Part shown: positions 36,377 through 50,466 of the stretch, piece after piece
Layout: every line of letters starts with the position of its first letter
Position numbering within the stretch: the first letter of the stretch is position 1
DNA from: Polytrichum commune
Lineage: Eukaryota > Streptophyta > Polytrichopsida > Polytrichales > Polytrichaceae
Assembly (NCBI GenBank): GCA_950295325.1
Contig: OX485808.1
Location: 19,738,527 to 19,798,526, forward strand
Direction: 5' to 3'
Length of the DNA stretch: 60,000 nucleotides
Made by a program: the position numbers and the translations under genes
The notes under the pieces: generated by a model
What the model saw: the letters and a program-made list of their open reading frames with translations, nothing else
Database searches by the model: none
Told to the model about the DNA's origin: nothing

Positions 36377-38868
36377 GGTTTTTGGATTTATCATGATGAT
36401 CAATTATAAATTTATGTTGATAGATTTTGATAACCATCTAGTGGAAGGAAGACCGATAGTAAGACCATGCAAATATTGTATGGGCAAGATCAAAGAACAA
36501 GGTTTATCATTTGGGACATGTTGACTACCTAATCATGATATTAAAAAAATGGAACGGCTCATAGTAGTGGAATAATGATATGGAGTCTCTCATGGCTGTA
36601 GAGTGTATTGTTAAGCCACACTCATAATATTATGAATTTGCTTTAATGTTTTTTGTTTCCAATAAGCAACAACCTTTGTGTTTGTGTTGTTTTGGGTTGT
36701 GTTTGTTTACCAAAAATTTATAATATTGTACAAGATGTTGTATTTTTATCTTTACTAGTGGGGAGCAAGCACGGCCAAGTATACCAAAAGAATGTTGTAT
36801 ACTAAAACCATAAATGGTTTGGTCAAATGCCCAAAAGTAATAGCAAAGTGTTGTTTAAATTAAATCTATTTTTTTCATGGCGCCCTTTATTGTTGTGTTA
36901 GGTACTCAAATATAGAATATCAAGAATATTAAGTTTGCACATGCTCAGAGGCTAGGGATTCATGATGTCTACATAAACTCACCCATTGCCAAGGTAAAAA
37001 TGCAACAAATTATATTATAGCTTGTAAACGACTACTTTCAGGTGATTTGACTATGGAAGTAGCTTCAAAGACGTCGAACTAGTATGGTAGAGTCAAGTTT
37101 GAACAAGTCACCCCATAAACCTTGTAGGGAACTTGGTTTTACTAGAGCCATTTCATCCATGATGGATGACTTTACAAGCACCATGAATCCCAAGCTTGAG
37201 ATTCATGACTTGAGATTCATGACATCTACGTAAACTCGTCCATTGTGGATGAAGTGGCTCCAACGAAAAGAATCCCCAAGAGGATCGAGGGCTCCGTCAT
37301 TCCAAGTTGACTCCACCAGACTAATTCAAGGTCTCCAACTCCATTTTCGGAATCAAATCGTCAAAAAAAGAAAACACTCGTTGACATGTTATGATAAAAT
37401 TCACCGTGTTGTCACCTTTGCTGTGAATGAGCTTACAAAGATGCCACGAAGTCCAAGCCGTGCTGAGGTGATTGTTTGGGTAGATGCATAAGAATTTGGA
37501 CCATTCGGGATGCCACATACGCAGGCTGGGGCGAAACAACCCGTACACTGGTTCCTTGGAAGCAAGGGTTTAGTCATCCAACAAGGAACGAGTTTGCCCA
37601 AATCCACAAACATAAGATAAGACTTCGGAGTTGAAATAAACACAGTGTTTTTTCTTGTGGATTAAGTGCAACTCGTCGACTTAAAGTGAAACATGTATGC
37701 CAGGTCCTAAAATTTCACTCACCACACCATGATTTATGGGTCATGGAGTTCCGTGTTCAAGTCTCAGCTGCTGCTGCCGGCTAAGCTTATTGAGGATCTC
37801 CTTGGCCCAGGTTCAAAGTCCCTCGTGCATTAAAGCTTCAACTTAGTGGCCATGTTGGCCGGCCATAAGCCCCTCTTCATGAGCGCTGCGCTTTGTGCTT
37901 CTCAAGAAACGCCGATTAATGACCTTAAACATACTTACGTTTTACCTGTGTGGAGCGAGTGGGTTTAATAACTCCCAATGATAAATTGCGTCAAGTGTGT
38001 TCACAAGGCTTAATTGAGTTAACGTCACCTTTAAAGGACTAACTTAGATGGCCCTCATATGGTTGATTATTTTAAGCGGACACTTATGTTTGAGTGATGT
38101 GTGACTTTGGTGGTGAAGAAGATATTTATACGAGCTCCAAAATTCGTGAAGGAATCGATTACAAGCTCAACTTGGATTTGATGATCATGTCATGACAATT
38201 GTGCGTGGGCTCTTCTCGTTCTTCTACATACGATTCAAGTCTTGATCGTTGAATTCAATCGTGACTTGCTTCACCATGCTAACAACTGCGAATTCCACAA
38301 AGTGTCATTTCAAGCTTCAGAATTGGGATTGAGATGCAGAAGTTATAGAAAATCGAAATTGAGATCACTTTCTCTTGAAGTAATTAATTGGATTACGAGC
38401 AAAGCTTTATAGAGTTAATTTGAGCACATAGTTCAATCTCATCACGACACAATTCTTTACGATGTCCGTTTCTTAACCAGACCTTGCCATCATCTAGCAA
38501 CTCAAAATATAGTTGTCCGATGAAGAAGAATGACCACGAAAAAAGAGTCACATAACTTGATCAAGCACTTAATCATTGATTGATGTACATGTATACACAC
38601 ACACACACAGGCCCATTCATTCTTGTAAGAACCGATTCACATGTCATTTGAGCAATAACACACGTACGTTTGATCTTGTTATAGAAATTTGACTTTTGCA
38701 ACACATCCGCTTCTTCATAATTATTGTATCAACCATACACCGTTTATGAGCTCGTTTGAAAACGAGCCATAAGTAGCATTAAAAGTGGTGAGAAGGTGCT
38801 GGAGGCAGACTAGTGACTTGGCAGTAATTCCAAGGTGGAATGAAACATACATCCAGCGGGCAGCGGGT
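36377..38868. other. Intergenic, no gene called
   Basis: 36766-36925 is the partner of the 30.2 kb repeat. At 37150-37220 the phrase GAGATTCATGAC is tandemly repeated beside copies of CATCTACGTAAACTC. The 82-codon frame 37243-37491 is Lys/Arg-rich and its stop lies in a possible A-rich exon, but I recognise no domain. A CA microsatellite lies at about 38591-38609. Confidence 0.35.
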
Positions 38869-39420
38869 GCCACTACAACGTTAATGGTATTTAGTGCCAC
38901 TATTTGCAAAGGGCCTAAACTAAGTTATATGCCTAGAGGTTTCAAAGTGTCACGCCTATTAGTTGTCAATATGATTTTATTCATCAACATAAGTAATTGT
39001 TCTAAATGAATAATATCTACATTATCATATTTAGGTTAGCACATTGGGAAACTTTAGATGATAATGTTGTGTTTTAGTTTGCAAGAGGAGGATTCTTGAG
39101 TACTGATGGCAAGTGTCATGTGTTGACATTTTAGTATGCAAGAGGAAGATATTCTTGAGCATACTAATGACACATGTCATTTGTCTGCACTTTAGTCAAC
39201 TTGTAGACCTTTGTGTAACATAGGCATGCATGCACCTCATAACACTACATATTGAACATAATCATGGCAAGAAATTAGTAAGCACACTTGAACGTCGAGT
39301 ATCATGAGGTGACACTGATGGTGAAGTTGTTCATCATTAGTGTAACCGAGTAACACACATCTAAATAGGGTAACCACCACTATTATGCATGTGACACTAC
39401 GTTCCGTAAGTGGTGTAGTT
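38869..39420 (+). mobile_element. Element family B, copy 3 (uninterrupted)
   Basis: 552 bp from GCCACTACAACGTTAATGG to CGTTCCGTAAGTGGTGTAGT; outer 8-10 bp are inverted. Internal AGTATGCAAGAGGAAGATAT follows a sibling TTTGCAAGAGGAGGAT, as in copy 1. This copy shows the unbroken sequence where D is inserted in copy 1. Confidence 0.75.
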
Positions 39421-42204
39421 CAATGTTTGAGGCCACACCTTCGAGTTGTTTTTTCATTGCACTGCTAACAATTGTTCTAAGTCACCCATCCTTCGATCCA
39501 AATCACATGATTCTAAGGCAACGGAATTGTGTGGTCAAAATGTGCGTGATGTTCAAAGTAGTATTGATACAAGTTAGGGTGTGATGTAGTTATTGAGTGC
39601 CTACTACAATCTATGACAAGGTGATACATGTTCACTACCGTACGTGGTGATCAGGATATGACAAGGTCATTTTTTACATGTGATAATGTGCCTCCTCGTA
39701 GTCAATTAGGAATAAACTTATCAACAAAATGATTCATCATGACCATTATGTTTCTCCAAACTTACGTGCAATAAAAATAATAATTAATGACATAATCATG
39801 TTATTGTAATAAAGTCAACTCTTGAATGCGTTGTTTAAAAAAAAAACCTTCTATTGCTCGTTGCACCTTGGTCCATTCTTCTACGGTGGAACTCCATATG
39901 GTATAACTTAGCTGACACCGTCGTGTACTTTGAGCTAATGTATGTATGCCATGGCTTTCTCTAGCATGGAATTTATTTGGATTATTGCTGCAACATGATG
40001 GTGTTCTCTTGGCATGAGAACAATCCTTAGCTCAAGTGTGCTTGCCATACTTTGAGTTGTATTCATGATGTCATCCGTGATATTCAACCCAAAATTTGTA
40101 CAACTTCTTGATTCTACTTGACACGTAGATTAATTTCCTTGATTTGAGGTCGATTGAACACGTGGATTTTTTTGTGGCCTAAAAATTTGAATATGGGGGT
40201 ACTAATCAAGGGTTACACATGCACATCGTTCTAACTTTGAACTATGTGTCCACCTCCTAGACTCTTGGTGTGATATGTTTGGATTAAAAGATTTAATGTT
40301 GGATTATACAAGAAAGAAAGACAAGCCATGCTTTGTTGTATGTAGGATGTGAGCAAATGGTGTTTGGAGTCAGATTACTCCAAAGAAAAAATTGGGTCAA
40401 ACAACCCAAGAGAGATGGTGCACAAGGGAGACAACCCATGAAGGATTTGTGCACAAGACTTAGACAACTCCCAATCAAAGATCTTAATTTGCGTTGGAGT
40501 TAGACAACTCCAACTAGGAGTTAGACACCTCCCTTTGGAAGATCTTTGTGGTGGAGTTAGACACCTCCCTCTAGAAGATCTTTGTGTTGGAGTTAGACAA
40601 CTTCCAATGAATGGATGTTATTCATTTGAGCCAAGCAACTCTTAATGGCTAAATTTAGTTGAAATTAGATAGTTCCAACTAGAAGAATGGATGACTACAT
40701 CAAGTTGGAACTAGATAGTTCCAACTAGAGGATTGTGCCAAAAGATAAGAAAATATCATACGGTGAACTGATCTATGTGTACATATAAGGAAACTTTAGT
40801 CTAAATTTAATAAGACTTGAGACTTTTAAAAGTAACTCTTAGATACTTATGGATAAAGATGGCTTGAGAACTTTCAACTTTGTACATTACAAAAGCTTTA
40901 CACTTAAACACAAATATTATGATTGCTATGAGCTCTAACCATAGGAGAGACAAAAGATGCCCTCTCTCCTCCATCCTCCCCTTATACATCATAGTCTTAT
41001 CCATAATAGTATGATCCATAATATAAGACATGATATGATTATTACATATGAAATCCAATTTCAATTTCCAAAGATAAAATCATTAAACATTTTTTCAACC
41101 ATAACTGGTAACTCAACGATAGCATCAAAAAAAAAACAAAAAAAAACAAAGACAAAAGCATATTATGTTAGCCACAATTTGGAGGGCAAAAATGTCAATG
41201 GAGCCCATGACACTCCAAGAGCCTCTAGTTTGTAAACACCTAGAACCCAATATGTAAACCCTAACAAGAATGGACAAAATAGTCATTAAGGACTATAATC
41301 ATATGATCATAGTGGATGAATATGTGAATTGGATAAAACTGACACATTTGTTATCAAGTTTTTTCCCTAAACTCGAGGGCCCCCTTTTGTACATCTATCT
41401 TTACATCATATTTCTTAATAGCCTTTTTGAATGTACACGCTAGAGAAGATAAATACTCTCCATTATGTATATTATGTATGTTAATGCTCAAATAATACCC
41501 CTTCTTACACTCGTATTAGTTTGTACGAAGAGTCCACCCCTGGTGTCAATGGCCCAATCGATTGATAAGTCGATTGCAAAGGAAATAAAAATTTCCCAAA
41601 AAAACCAAAAAATTTGGACCATTTAATCTTTTTGATTGCAAAATATATGGTCCAATTTTTATGAAATTATGATTTTTCTTTTTTTGGTAGATTTTGACTA
41701 CTAATAGCAATTGACTATAATAGTCATCCATAAAGGTGAAAAGAAAATACTAGAATCATTGATACAATAGAATAAGATTACCACATCATTGGGTGTCATG
41801 TCTTGACATGATGCACCATGACGTCTAGGAGCCGCGTCATGTTTGTTTACACAATCCCTGGTGGTTGGGAATTGGATAAGGAGATTGGTATTGGTCTTGA
41901 TTTGGTGGAGTGTGGCAACTTGTTGGATGGACCACTTAAGGGAGGGTACTAGTTGAATCCCTAAATATGTATAGGCTTTGCTTATTGAGAGTGTGGGGAA
42001 TGTGTGTCCTTCTTAGACGAGGGCACAATGATTTGAAACATGCCTGTTTTTAGCCTGATTTTGTAAGGCGCACCAATGAGGGCACATTTAGGGATGCTAA
42101 GCTCCATGCCTGCCGAAGTCATTGAAGTACTTGACTTTGCCTAATGTGGGGTTACGTATGGGGGAGGTATTGGGAAATGTTAGATAATTTGTCCGCACAT
42201 CCGG
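39421..42204. other. Intergenic with a minisatellite, no gene recognised
   Basis: A short tandem array at 40496-40610 is listed separately. The rest is AT-rich. CTAAACTCGAGG... and the stretch 40945-41340 resembles the A-rich flank of an LTR element but no LTR pair was found. Confidence 0.35.
40496..40610. repeat. Minisatellite, 36 bp period
   Basis: GGAGTTAGACAACTCC or GGAGTTAGACACCTCC starts units at 40496, 40517, 40553 and 40589; the last full units are exactly 36 bp apart and share GAAGATCTTTGTG. GGAGTT...AACTCC is itself a small inverted repeat. Related phrases (AGATAGTTCCAACTAG) continue to about 40740. Confidence 0.85.
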
Positions 42205-42747
42205 TGGAACTACATTGTCTATGGTATTTAGTGTCGCGTATGTAGTAGTGTCACTTACTCTATTTTGAGGCATATGCTAGGTTACATTGATGCTAGGTCA
42301 CCATAAGTTTCACCTCATGATAGATGGAACACAAGTGTGCTTACGAATATCTTGGCACGAGTAAGTTAAGTTATGTTCAATAGTGTTCTAAGGTGCATGC
42401 TTATGTTACACAATGGTCTACAAGTTGACTAAAATGTACACACATGACACTTGCCATTAGTATTCTCAAGAATATCTTCCTCTTGCATACTAAAATGTCA
42501 ACACGTGATGCTTGCCATTGGTACACTCAAAAATATCTTCCCGTTGCATACTAAACCACAAGACTATCAATTAATGTATCCCAATGTGCCATTTTAATTG
42601 TCTTAAAAGAGTTAAAAGAAATTTCTTATGTTGACGAATGGAATCATATTGGCAATCAATGAGTGTGACACTTTGAGACCTCTAGGCATCTAGTTCAGGC
42701 CCTTCACAAATAGTGTACGTGGCACTAAATACCACAAACATTGGAGT
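42205..42747 (-). mobile_element. Element family B, copy 4 (inverted)
   Basis: Starts GGAACTACATTGTCTATGG and ends AGTGTACGTGGCACTAAATA. Internal AATATCTTCCTCTTGCATACT is the reverse complement of the AGTATGCAAGAGGAAGATATT motif of copies 1 and 3, and the neighbouring AATATCTTCCCGTTGCATACT of its sibling. Confidence 0.75.
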
Positions 42748-43454
42748 TTGGGAGTCGGATACATCGAAGTAGTATCCATAATCATCCCTTTGTAACCAAC
42801 GGAGTCGCTAGTTCAAGAAAAAACTAGGAAGAGGTGTAGGGGCTAAAGAGGTCGCCTTGGATGGTCCATCTTAATAAGGCTACGAATTGAGTTTACTTGA
42901 AGGAGGGACTAACAAACATGGTGGAGGCTTTGTACATGTAGCCAACAAGGCTCACAACATCGAAGGGATATCTTAAGTCTTTCATAGTGGTCATGTGAGG
43001 AGTTTTTAAAGTTGTATTGAGGTTATTTTTTTGATAGCAGGTGGAGGATTTGCGGTTTTTTGTGTGGGTAAGGGTGTGGTGTTCGCAATCAATATGATGA
43101 TTTGCTAGGTGTGTGTTTGTAATTGACATTTAAGTATATTTGAACAAATTATTTGCTCCAAAATAATTAGGATGTGTATTTGTGGGGGAAAAAAACATCA
43201 ACTGACAACAATTGCAACTTTGAATGTGTTGTATTTCATGTTTGCCAACCACCATATTTGTGTAGTTTTGTAATCTAGTGTATGACATATTGGTGATTGG
43301 AATTGTCCAGAATTCACGCATAAATCCAAATATATTCAAATCTTAGTTTAGTGTTTATTTTTGGATTTGCCCTTATCTTTTTAAAGTGCCCCATATGTAA
43401 GGTTTCAATGGTTTGCTACTAGGGAGTGGGTGCTTATCAACATACATGGCATTG
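42748..43454. other. Intergenic, nothing recognised
   Basis: AT-rich stretch. Minus-strand frames 42893-43129 and 43130-43339 are near each other but lack any domain I know. Confidence 0.35.
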
Positions 43455-44034
43455 CTAAGGGTTAGTTTACACTATGGAACATGAAGTCGTCCAAAGGCCC
43501 TGTAAAATTTGTGATTAGTTGTTGAACTCATCCTAGGACCACTTCGGTTTACACCAAGGAAAAAATGTTAGAGTGATCATGAAGTTCAAGGTCCTCAAAA
43601 TACATATTTTAAGGCCTATATTATCCAATGACATGGTCCAACAAGTTTTGTGGCGGGAGAGGCAAAAGAGGTGCTCTAGTAGAAAAAGGCAGGAGCCCAT
43701 GGTAGGGAAATGTTGTTATAATAAAAATTTAATGAAAATTTTTTGGAAAGAGAAGATGGAGACAAGAGAAGACAAGAGAATGGTCAAACTTGATTTATTT
43801 TTTCAAAACTACCCTTTTTGAACATATATTAAGAAAATGAACCCATCTACTTTTTAGTGCATGGTCATTCCTTTTGGTCCACATTTGGTTTACACCTAGT
43901 GAGGGGCCCAAAGGCTTTGTAAATTGATTCTTTAAGAAATCATACCATGGAAGTTAGACCATCAAGTTGGACCATGAAAAAAGGTCATCTTCCATGGTCC
44001 GACTTCATGGTCCATGGTGTAAACCAACCCTTAG
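43455..44034. mobile_element. hAT-like inverted-repeat MITE
   Basis: Left end CTAAGGGTTAGTTTACACTA; right end, reverse-complemented, CTAAGGGTTGGTTTACACCA. Arms of 40 bp or more include ATGGA.CATGAAGTCG. About 580 bp, AT-rich, non-coding. Termini resemble the element at 5680-6216 (CTAAGGGC...), so both may be one superfamily. Confidence 0.7.
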
Positions 44035-46070
44035 TACACTAAAAACCTCTAGCCCTCAGCCCTGGTATATCAACACCATGTTGTATGATATATATATGTT
44101 GATTCCAATCAACATTAACTCCATTTATGTTTTCATGGTGGTAATTTGTGGGCCCACTTTCTTTTAAAAAAAATGCCGGGAGATCTTTATGTCATAACCT
44201 TTATAACATAATGTAAGGCAGCCCTACGTACCTCCATGTAAGTCACATTGTGTAGTTAACTAGATGTAAAATGTTTGTCTTTTCACACAACTTTCCACGC
44301 CCTCACTATTGGGTCACAAGTGATGTGGCATCCTCACGTGGTATGTTGTCCATGTCATCGACACACATTTGTAATTGCATGACGTGGTAATTTTTGTTGG
44401 ATAGTAGCCACGTTAGTGGGTACTCCTATGGAGTAAATTCTATTGCCATTTGCCAATCACAGCCAATTACGTGTCATTTCTTTCATGTCATGCTAATAAG
44501 CAATTGGCTCAAGGGGGCAATGTTTGTACCATACCCTTTCACATTATATGTTTTAGGGTTTATTGTAGAAAATAATTACTATATTTTCTTTACTTTACCT
44601 TCTAATCAATGTTAATTTCATGCACTTTGACAATATTGTCCCCCGCATATGATAAAAGTGTCTCTCTCTCTCTCACACACACACATATTTACATCAACAT
44701 ACTATATGGACATACACATTTACATTTTGTATAAATTGCTCCCTATTGCAAATACCTTTGAATTGTTCACAATATTGAAATGCTTCATACCAATTATACA
44801 TTTGTTGAGGTCTGCAAGAGAATGACCCTTCCTATGTTACTTTCATACGTACTTTGGTTGATGTTCACTTCCAACTACATTAGATCCATGTACAACACTA
44901 CCATCTATTGAAGGTATGCTTCTTGATGAATAATTCATCCCTATTCTCTCGCTTATGACAATCATCTCTTGCATTGCCAGTGCATTCACAACTACAAATC
45001 CAATTAGTTGAAAATAAGACATTGCACCCATCAACCCATTTCCTCACCATAATATGACTTGCTAATGGATGCAAAGAGCCTCATGAACAACCATAATATC
45101 ATAACATGAACTTAAACAACGCAATGACGGCAACATTGACCATATTACCCTTCCTCAACATCTCCCATTTCAAATTCTTCCCTTTTTCTGCTGTCTCATC
45201 CTCCCCCTCTTCATTCTCTTCTAAATTTCCCCTTGATGATCTTTGCCACTTTTGTCTTTATCCTCCATGAGGGAGACACCTCTCCTATTGTGTATGCCCC
45301 CTTTGGTGGACTCTTTCGGGCCATATAAGGCACTAACTCCTTCCATCATTTGTACATTGTGACTATGAATTCTAGTATTGTGTGTAAGTTTCAAAATTTT
45401 ATTTTATTTTGACAATGAGTACCCACATTCCACATTTCGACTACTTTGTCATATGGATGCCAATAACATCAAAAAACTTATAAATGTCATTATGATATAT
45501 TTTTCCCCCTAAGCCTTCCATACTTATGTTGCATGCCATTTTTGTTTTGCTCTTTTGTAGCCATTTTAGCGATTCAAGATGGCCTAGCAAATTCCGTACC
45601 TTCCAACCCTTTGCCCAATATCCTCTAGCTCTTCTCACTACAACCGTATTTCGTATATGTTATCTTCCCAAATTGGTTTATCGCATTTCGTGTTGCACTT
45701 CTTCGTTGATGCATGTTGTTGGTGATGGCTGCCATGAGGGTTTCAGGCACTCACATTCTAGGGAACTTTGCATGCAAATCTTGGACAAACTCCCACATAA
45801 TCATGAGATCTTGATCTACCCGATCAAGATGCCAAGGAAACTGTTAGAGAATTAGATTTAGACTAATTCATACAATCTGATGTATTAAGGAAAAAACCAT
45901 TTGAGGCTTAGGGCAGAAAGGCCACTTGAGCCTTAGGGTTAATACCCTGGTTCCAGGGTATAGGATTAAGAAGTAAACCCTCGATATAAGCCGAGTACCT
46001 ACAAACTTAAGCTCTAACAACTACAGAGCTAGAGTCCGGGTATCCCGAGGGTATTAGTTAGTTAAGCAAG
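44035..46070. other. Intergenic, no gene called
   Basis: A TC/CA microsatellite lies at about 44661-44688. The frame 45526-45855 (109 codons) and the overlapping minus-strand frame 45441-45638 could be transposon remains but no domain is recognised. AATACCCTGG-TTCC-AGGGTAT at about 45942-45962 is a small hairpin. Confidence 0.35.
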
Positions 46071-46979
46071 TGTGAGCCCAATTTTGTGCCCACATGTCAA
46101 CTTAATCATAAAAATTACAAAAACATTGGAATTTATGTGGTGTGAAGACTCAAGGTGAGTTGACTCTCAAACAGAGGGGGGGGGGGGGGGGGGTAATAGA
46201 CAAGGCAAAAAATTTACAATATGGAATTGGGAGAGCTAAATGCCAGGTTGGAGTGGTCAGAGGTACAACTCAATCGAGTTGAGGTCGATACTGACAGGGT
46301 TCCAAGTTTAGAGATTCGATGCAACCAGGTACACCTTGAGCCTTGTGAGAGCCTGCACTGGGATGGCACAACTGATCATACTAAGGGTCAAGTGGGAGGA
46401 GGCGAGAAGTGCTTCCAGGGAGCGAAGTGAGAAGTATTCCGCTGGTAATTAGCCGTTGGCACAGTGAGGTGAAGTGCGGCTGCTGGATTGCGACTGGGAA
46501 GGAGGTCACTGGGACCAGGGGCGAGAAGGACTAAAGTAAGCTGGAAGGGCCGGCAGTTGGCCAAGAGAGTAGTGGTGGGTTGATTAGGATGTTAATTAGG
46601 ATATACCCTGTGTGGTTAAGTAGGTAGGGGTTAGGTAGGTAGAGTAGTGAGCACGGCAAACCATGAGGTGTAACTGACACTGCCTTAATGTTTTAAGAAA
46701 TGTTTTAGTTTAGTGAATTAGCTTATAGCTGCGGCCTGAAGGCTTGAGGGTGGGCACGCATGTTATTGGGTGATTCTACTTAGTGATGATCACAAGAACG
46801 AAGAGTATTTCTAAATACTTGAACCTTGTGCCATGGAATAAAAGTTGTGTGTTTTGATATTCACATGATGGAGCATTGGAGGGTGAGTCACAAGTGCTAA
46901 GTGTGGTTAATCAATCACATGTGAGCCTTAGGCTCTCACCCGGACTACAATGCATAAGGGTGGGAGTTTAGGGCTTACA
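46071..46979. mobile_element. Second LTR-like element of the 3.9 kb family (probable solo LTR)
   Basis: Starts TGTGAGCCCAATTTTGTGCC and ends TTTAGGGCTTACA. The flanks are GCAAG on the left and ACAAG on the right, a 5 bp duplication with one mismatch. Start and end match 3934-6451, while the interior is shorter. A G run lies at about 46176-46193. No gag/pol is visible. Confidence 0.65.
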
Positions 46980-49287
46980 ACAAGCTTAGAGACAGTTAAC
47001 CCCGGTCATCCTGAGGGTATGTACCTAGGTATCAACCTAGGTAGGTATGACCAACACATTGGTGTAGTAAGATGGTAACACATGGCTGGAACATTATTTT
47101 ATTATTTTCTGGTATAAATCCCATCTTCTACCAAATCAGGTAGTTCTAGAGGTTTGCACCTACATATTGTCCAAATACCATCTAAATACTATTCCTCTCA
47201 CAACAACAACATTCAACATGCTAGATCATAAGCCAATTTTTTTTATACAACCCAAAATTCTCCAATGGAATCCTCCGAATGGTCTATTTTCACTCTCACA
47301 AATCTCTTCCTAGCCTCCATTGGTGCAAACCCCTCTTCTTCGTTTTCTTCACCACTGGGGTTCTTTATTATTTGCATACTGCTATTAGATGTATGTGTCT
47401 TTCCCCTTACCTACCCCATTGACTTATCCCCCCTTCTAGGTGACTTGTATTTATCTAGTAGGAATGTTTCCCTCCTCCTCCTTCTCAGCCAAGGTTCTTC
47501 AAACATTATCGAGGACGTCCGAGTTTGTGCAACAACTTTCATTGTTGTCCACCTTTATGCATGCCATTACATATCATATTTAAACCACCAAATTTCTTCA
47601 AAAGCTAGATTCCTTGGTAATAGGATAAGCGGATCTCAACAATATACTCAAGTGGCACAAATGCAGGCATAGCGGTGGCATCCACCTAGGATTCAAAACC
47701 CAAAGAAAATGTAGGTTGGATTGATAGGACACCATCATAGAAATATGTAGAGAGACAATAATATTGTGAATGCAAAGGGCATGCTTTGGAAGAATATTAA
47801 AAAAAAAAAAAAAAAAAAAGATTTAGCAGTGTGCTTAGAAGCATTGCATGCTAGGATGGAGGGTAGATTGTGCAAAATGGAAGGAATAGGTGTGGGAGGA
47901 GAAAAGTGAGGAAAACATGGAAATCCAGGAAGATGGGGAAGGATTTGGACGCTAAAATTGGAAGTTATGGGTAAAGGAAGAGAGTGAAAGGTATGAAAAG
48001 AAAAAATTTATGTGGAAATAGATGGATGTTTGGTAGAAGTACCTCACGGTGAATGGAAGAAAAAAATATGATCATGTGAGAATAAACAATATATGGCTAG
48101 TGAAATATAAAATAAACTCAACATAGGCAACGATTAACAACAACTAAAAATTCTCACCAAACAAATACTAATAATGATCATGATCTTGCACACGTATCCC
48201 CACGTGAAAATACGAGGTGGAACTAAATCAATAAAAGATACACTTTTAATAGGGTCCATAACTTTGATAGCTTTCAGGTGGGATGTGCGTTGAAAGACAC
48301 TCCCTTTCCTAATAAATGTTAGGTATGATGTATCCGATTTTTTTAATAAAAATGGTTTCTAATTTTAGGTGGTAAGTAGTTGACTATGTTATTTGTAGGT
48401 TTTAAATATTTAAGATTTTATGTTTAAAAGTTTCCATTTTGGACACTTTATTTTTTATTTATTTTTATTTTATAATTAGAAGAGAGAGAAATTCGAAATG
48501 TGTTGGTTGGACAAAGTTGACAAACATTTTTTATTTTTTATTTTTTATTTTTAAAAAATATGATTTCTGCATGTATTTGAAAATGTGTTTGATTTTGTTT
48601 ACATCTTATTATGTTATTTAAATCAAAGCATTTTTTTTATGTAATTTGGAGTAAGCAATATGATGTTTTCCAATAATTTGTCATTAAAATGATCAATAAT
48701 TCAAAGAATCTCTTCTCATTGTTATTTTTTAATATTTATAGGCCAACATGCATTCAAAACATTTGTATGAAGAATAAGATTAATGCTTGTCACTTTTAAT
48801 TGTTTGGTCATTTGGTCTTGAAGAAAGAGTTTGGTATGTTTGAAATCACCTACAAAAACTAGTACATTCTCTAGGGTTTAAAAGTTGGAAAGAAAGGGAG
48901 GAATGTGAGGTGTTGCTTGTACAACCTTACAAATTCCTATCATAACTTTATACACAACCTTAAAGCCTAGGTGCTAAAAATCTTCACCATGCAATTTATA
49001 ATTTATATTCAAGCATATAAGTTGAGGAATAAATTTAATGTACTTCTCCATTCTTACATTATATAGAGTGATGTTGAAGCACATTATATTCACAATCCAG
49101 TTTAAAAGGCAAATATTATAATCAAATTATAAACAATAGTTTTAGTATCAACTACAATGGATTTTTAATTTGCATCTTTTATTTGAAATTCATTGAAAAT
49201 ATTTATAATTATGTTGAGGTAGATGCATTTAGCTATGTCATTCTTTAAGGGAAAACCTATCTTCTTCATGACAAAGCCAACATGATC

Positions 49288-49326
<39 letters not shown>

Positions 49327-50466
49327 CCAAAACCTATATTACATTTTGAAATTCTCTTGAAGAGCTTCAACATGTGTTGTGATGACTCTTGCATAACTTA
49401 CATTATGAAAATTATACGTTCAACGTTCTTATAAAGATGGCATAGAATTTTGGATGGGACTTTTTTGGAGGTGAGAAGAGATAATAGTTTTTAAAAATTA
49501 AAGTTTAAAATTAAAGTTTAAAAAATAATTTATTTCTTACAAAATAATATTGGTTTTATCCAAGCATAGAATTTAAAAAATATTTTATTTAAAAAAATTA
49601 TATTTTTTCTACTTCACGATTGGCTGAATAAATCTTGATGATCCCAAAGGAATTTTTTTTTATTAATTTCTAAAAAATCAATCTCTCTTTGGATATAATT
49701 ATGCAAGTATATATTGTGCTTATAATATATTTAGTATTTCATAATTGGACACAATGTCACAAAACTCTAATAGACTTGCAAATATTAATTTTTTTTCTTC
49801 ACATCTTTCATTGCAAATGCTGAAATTTTTAACAAAAGTAAACAAATCAACATGAAAAATTGATAATGATGGACATTGATATTTCTAAAACATGTTTATA
49901 AAGGTATGCACCACATATATGTTGGTAGCTTGATTCACAATTCAATTTCAAATCAAGATGACTTCACAAGATGTAGATAACATGTAGAAGAAAAACAATC
50001 AGTTATTACTATGGTAACATCACTCTACGTACTTTATTTTTTAGCGATAGCTGGAGACAGTGTTGCGATAGTTAATGTAACCATATTAAATGAGAATGGT
50101 GATGACAAATATGGTGGTGCCAAGGATCCCTTTGAAGGTGCAATATAATGAAATAGTTGAAATAATGAATCAATGATAGAAATCAAATCCTACAACTTGC
50201 AAAGCGGTTTGTGTGAGAAAAAACCAACCCCTTACAAATATTTCTTGAAAGTACAAGAATGTGATGAGTCAATCGCATAAGAATATGCAACTAATTAAAT
50301 ATGTACATAAAAAATTTGGCATTATGGAGTGCACAAATTATATGTTTTTTTTTTTTTTTCATTTGCATTTGCATTTGCATTGTCATTATTTGTGGGGAAG
50401 GATGCAATGCTAAGTAAGATATGTAGTGGTCATATGCATAATGAGTAATATAATGTGAGTCGTATT
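46980..50466. other. AT-rich intergenic stretch, no gene recognised
   Basis: The 135-codon plus-strand frame 47265-47672 is Leu/Ser-rich with possible membrane stretches but matches no family I know, and is followed by an A run (47800-47819). A T run of about 38 lies at 49289-49326. From 48300 to 50000 the AT content is very high and no frame exceeds 60 codons. Confidence 0.35.

Noticed and set aside
37690-37910. SINE-like or tRNA-like motifs (GTGTTCAAGTCT, CCCAGGTTCAAAGTCC)
   Set aside because: Box B resemblance only; no box A at the right distance and no tail or second copy.
47265-47672. 135-codon Leu/Ser-rich frame as a membrane protein
   Set aside because: Hydrophobic stretches alone are not enough; no family match, no splice or promoter context, AT-rich surroundings.
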